DNA of 64,000 nt from Prosthecochloris ethylica (GTDB lineage: Bacteria > Bacteroidota > Chlorobiia > Chlorobiales > Chlorobiaceae): NCBI RefSeq assembly GCF_015234275.1, contig NZ_JADGII010000003.1; one strand, 5' to 3'. Below the pieces are notes generated by a model. It was not told the DNA's origin. It was given only the letters and a program-made list of their open reading frames with translations, and made no database searches. Of this stretch, positions 61,947 to 64,000 are shown one piece after another (position 1 is the first letter of the stretch; each line of letters opens with the position of its first letter). Both the position numbers and the translations under genes were made by a program.

Positions 61947-63505
61947 AGCCGGCCGAGGTGGTGAAAGGAAATTGTTTTGCCGGTCACGGTCTCCAGCCAG
62001 GACTTCATGCGCTCAGCGGCCCATATCTCGATATCGGGCTCCTGGCGTGCCTTCAGCCCAAGCGTGATGGTTCCATTGTCGATACCGGCTTCAACAGCGA
62101 GAATATTGCAGCGATGCCCCCTGTCGAGGCCATTGGCTATGCGGAGAATTCCGGCCATCACGTCGACCGCACGCCGGGACTTCGACTTGAGCGATGCATA
62201 CAGCTCATGTTTCTCGGAGGGCGGAGATTTCCGGTGATATCGGGCTACGCACGCGATCATACTGATCTCCACAGGCGTGAATCCCCTGAGCTCGCCATTG
62301 ATGATGATATACTGGCTGTGCTTGTGGTGGCCTGAAATAGAGATAAACGTACCGATATTGTGAAGCAGCGCCGCATGCTCGAGAAGCTCCCGCTCATTCA
62401 GGCCCAGGCCGTGAAGGGGCTGCAGCTGATCGAACAGCTGGCGGCACAACCGGGCGATATGACTCGAATGCTGACGGTCCCACTGGCAACGGTATGCAAG
62501 CTCGATCACGCTCTGTCGACGGATATCGACCTGCTGCCGTACGCCCGGACCGCTGCGGCCGTTTCGCTGCAGGAGATGCTGGATCACCATACCTTCCCGC
62601 AGAGCAGAATCGGAAATCACGATCTCCTTGAGCTTGAACACCCTGAAAATCACATCGACCAGAACCATGCCCGGAATAATCAGGTCAACACGTTTTTCGT
62701 CGAGCCCGGTCAGCTTGCGGCGCTCCGCAGATGTCAGTCCGATGATCGGTTTGTAGAGTTTCTGAAACTCCTTACGGGTGAACGAACTGTTATTCAGGGC
62801 AACTTCACCGCTTCGCCCGGTCATGTAACGGATCATCCGGGCGATATTCTGCGCTGTTCCTGACGAAGCGATAGCCCGTCGAATGTTCATCTGGCGCGCT
62901 TTTTCGACCGAAGTATGCAGCTCGGCACAGAAAAACTGGTCAAGCAGGTTCAGTTCATGTCGTGAAAGAGGGTCGGTCGTGATAAAGCGCTCATGCATGC
63001 GCGCGACCCCGATCTTGCGGCTTTCCAGCAGGTGAACCCTGCGATTGTCTGCAATCACGAATTCTACGGAACCGCCTCCGATATCGAACAACAGGTCCGA
63101 ACCGACGGATAATTCCACGGCATTGCGCACTCCGTAGTAGATAAACTGGGCTTCTTCGGCTCCCGTGATCACCTTCACCTTCAGCCCGGTCTCCTCAAGT
63201 ACCCTCCGGAGAAAGACATCCCTGTTGTGTGCTTCACGAATGGCGCTTGTGGCAAAAGCAAGAATGTCTGACGGCTCGACGCCGTGCTGGGAAGCCAGAA
63301 GCACAAAATGCTTCAGCGTCGCAACGCCCGACTCGATCGCCTCCTCATTGAGCATTTTCGTCGAAATACTGCCCCGGCCGATACAGATCATGTCTTTCAC
63401 CCGGTCGATCTCGACAATCCCTTTTTCGGGACTCTCTTCGACAATGACCATGTGAAAGGAGTTTGTCCCGAGGTCTATGGCAGCGACACGTTTATGTTCT
63501 GTCAT
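61943..63505 (-). CDS. Ppx/GppA family phosphatase with C-terminal HD-like domain
   Basis: A 520-residue exopolyphosphatase/pppGpp phosphatase. The ASKHA ATPase-like N-terminal half has AAIDLGTNSFHMVIVEE, FATSAIREAHNRDVFL, ITGAEEAQFIYYGV and FDIGGGSVEFVIAD; the C-terminal half (about 320-520) is an HD-like domain with LLEHAALLHNIGTFISISGHHKHSQYII. Members degrade polyphosphate or pppGpp; which one is not decided here. Coupled to pabBC by a four-base overlap. A long divergent gap of 244 bases separates it from the next gene. Confidence 0.92.
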   Translation of the reverse strand: MTEHKRVAAIDLGTNSFHMVIVEESPEKGIVEIDRVKDMICIGRGSISTKMLNEEAIESGVATLKHFVLLASQHGVEPSDILAFATSAIREAHNRDVFLRRVLEETGLKVKVITGAEEAQFIYYGVRNAVELSVGSDLLFDIGGGSVEFVIADNRRVHLLESRKIGVARMHERFITTDPLSRHELNLLDQFFCAELHTSVEKARQMNIRRAIASSGTAQNIARMIRYMTGRSGEVALNNSSFTRKEFQKLYKPIIGLTSAERRKLTGLDEKRVDLIIPGMVLVDVIFRVFKLKEIVISDSALREGMVIQHLLQRNGRSGPGVRQQVDIRRQSVIELAYRCQWDRQHSSHIARLCRQLFDQLQPLHGLGLNERELLEHAALLHNIGTFISISGHHKHSQYIIINGELRGFTPVEISMIACVARYHRKSPPSEKHELYASLKSKSRRAVDVMAGILRIANGLDRGHRCNILAVEAGIDNGTITLGLKARQEPDIEIWAAERMKSWLETVTGKTISFHHLGRL

Positions 63506-63749
63506 CTTCTGTCTGCTCGTTGTCTGGACTCATTATGGCCAGTAAGATACAAGAATTGCATTGAATTAATAACCCGGAATGGACGGCAGGACAGTCACAA
63601 AGGCGGAACAGGAACAGAAAAAAAAGCCCTTCAGAGAAATCCTTGTACAGTATTCGCGGTTATCACTGCCGTTCTGTATCTTCTTGAGCAGAAACGTAAC
63701 AACTGTCATGTACCAGTACGGCTTATCAACGGAGATAACACCTGAGATC

Positions 63750-64000
63750 ATGAGCGAGACAGAGAAGACACAGCCAGCAGACAGCAACGCATTCCGCTAC
63801 GAGATTGCCAGAAAAATCATTCACCTCTCTTCGCTGTCAATTGCCATCATCTACTGCCATATCACCAGAGAACTGGCACTTCTCCTGCTGATTCCGCTCT
63901 TTGCCGGCTTCTTTCTCGTCGACCTCATGAAAAACAGCATCGAGCCGATCGCCGAATGGTATCACCGTACCTTCGACGGGATGCTGAGAGAGCACGAGCG
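63750..64000 (+). CDS. Dolichol/phytol kinase-like or CDP-diacylglycerol synthase-like membrane protein, partial
   Basis: About 83 N-terminal residues are visible before the window ends. FRYEIARKIIHLSSLSIAIIY is the SEC59/VTE5-type opening (RK..H), followed by two helices (ELALLLLIPLFAGFFLVDLM) and EPIAEWYHRTFDGML. Family members phosphorylate polyprenols or phytol or activate phosphatidate. In a phototroph, phytol or farnesol salvage from bacteriochlorophyll is attractive but speculative. The start may be 63750 or 63708. The 63506-63749 gap contains nothing else recognisable. Confidence 0.75.
   Translation, partial: MSETEKTQPADSNAFRYEIARKIIHLSSLSIAIIYCHITRELALLLLIPLFAGFFLVDLMKNSIEPIAEWYHRTFDGMLREHE

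Noticed and set aside
63566..63787. A 73-residue minus-strand frame opposite the kinase-like gene start
   Set aside because: Overlaps a better supported plus-strand membrane protein and shows no ribosome site.

Overview
The window looks like a chromosomal segment of a green sulfur bacterium (Chlorobiaceae). The clearest marker is pscC (3532-4206, minus), the reaction-centre-bound cytochrome with three membrane helices and one C-terminal CxxCH haem site, which is characteristic of this group. A fused LpxC-FabZ protein, a lone N-terminal half of CarB, short type I QueF and an Omp85-type outer-membrane protein fit the same assignment. Composition is GC-rich by eye (not computed). No rRNA, tRNA, CRISPR array, prophage or insertion sequence was found. 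Almost everything is ordinary housekeeping DNA, densely packed on both strands.

Left part (1-11 kb): a tightly overlapping minus-strand operon (methyltransferase, unknown protein, Xer-type recombinase, hibernation factor), then queF, pscC, comM, a porin, sppA, an orphan oligopeptide-type ABC ATPase and rsmI. Central-left part (11-25 kb): panC, pnp, leuS, acs, a small lipoprotein gene with no obvious start codon, tspO, an inositol-phosphatase family gene, lpxC-fabZ, a CDP-alcohol phosphatidyltransferase, ruvC and yebC. Central part (24.7-38 kb): pheA-polA, a DUF2795 protein, an Omp85-type protein with an unusual start, rpe, then a minus-strand group purD, JAMM peptidase, carB N-half and trpC, and a lipid A pair (DUF374 acyltransferase, lpxK). 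Right part (38-64 kb): an ICMT-like methyltransferase, elbB, a FISUMP lipoprotein, a lone ABC permease, ppdK, uvrA, hydrolases, a haem-binding protein with a site-2-type protease, folP, smc, nusB, a phosphatase, nth, and a pabB-pabC fusion coupled to a Ppx/GppA phosphatase. A dolichol/phytol-kinase-like gene runs off the right edge.

Several genes serve common tasks. acs and ppdK fit acetate assimilation and PEP supply for the reductive carbon metabolism of green sulfur bacteria. lpxC-fabZ, lpxK, the DUF374 acyltransferase, the Omp85 protein and the porin build the outer membrane. folP and pabBC are folate steps. uvrA, polA, ruvC, nth, smc and the recombinase handle DNA repair and chromosome maintenance.

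No new multi-gene system could be supported. The most interesting material is non-coding or at gene boundaries: REP/BIME-like palindromic repeats (39.7-39.9 kb and 59.05-59.48 kb) with a GTAG head like those mobilised by RAYT transposases; a three-way-junction leader RNA candidate at 28.44-28.51 kb; an attenuator-like leader before acs; an 11-bp palindrome between the uvrA promoter and its start codon; two genes whose signal peptides extend upstream of any ATG, GTG or TTG; and a clamp-binding-like motif at the N-terminus of DNA polymerase I.
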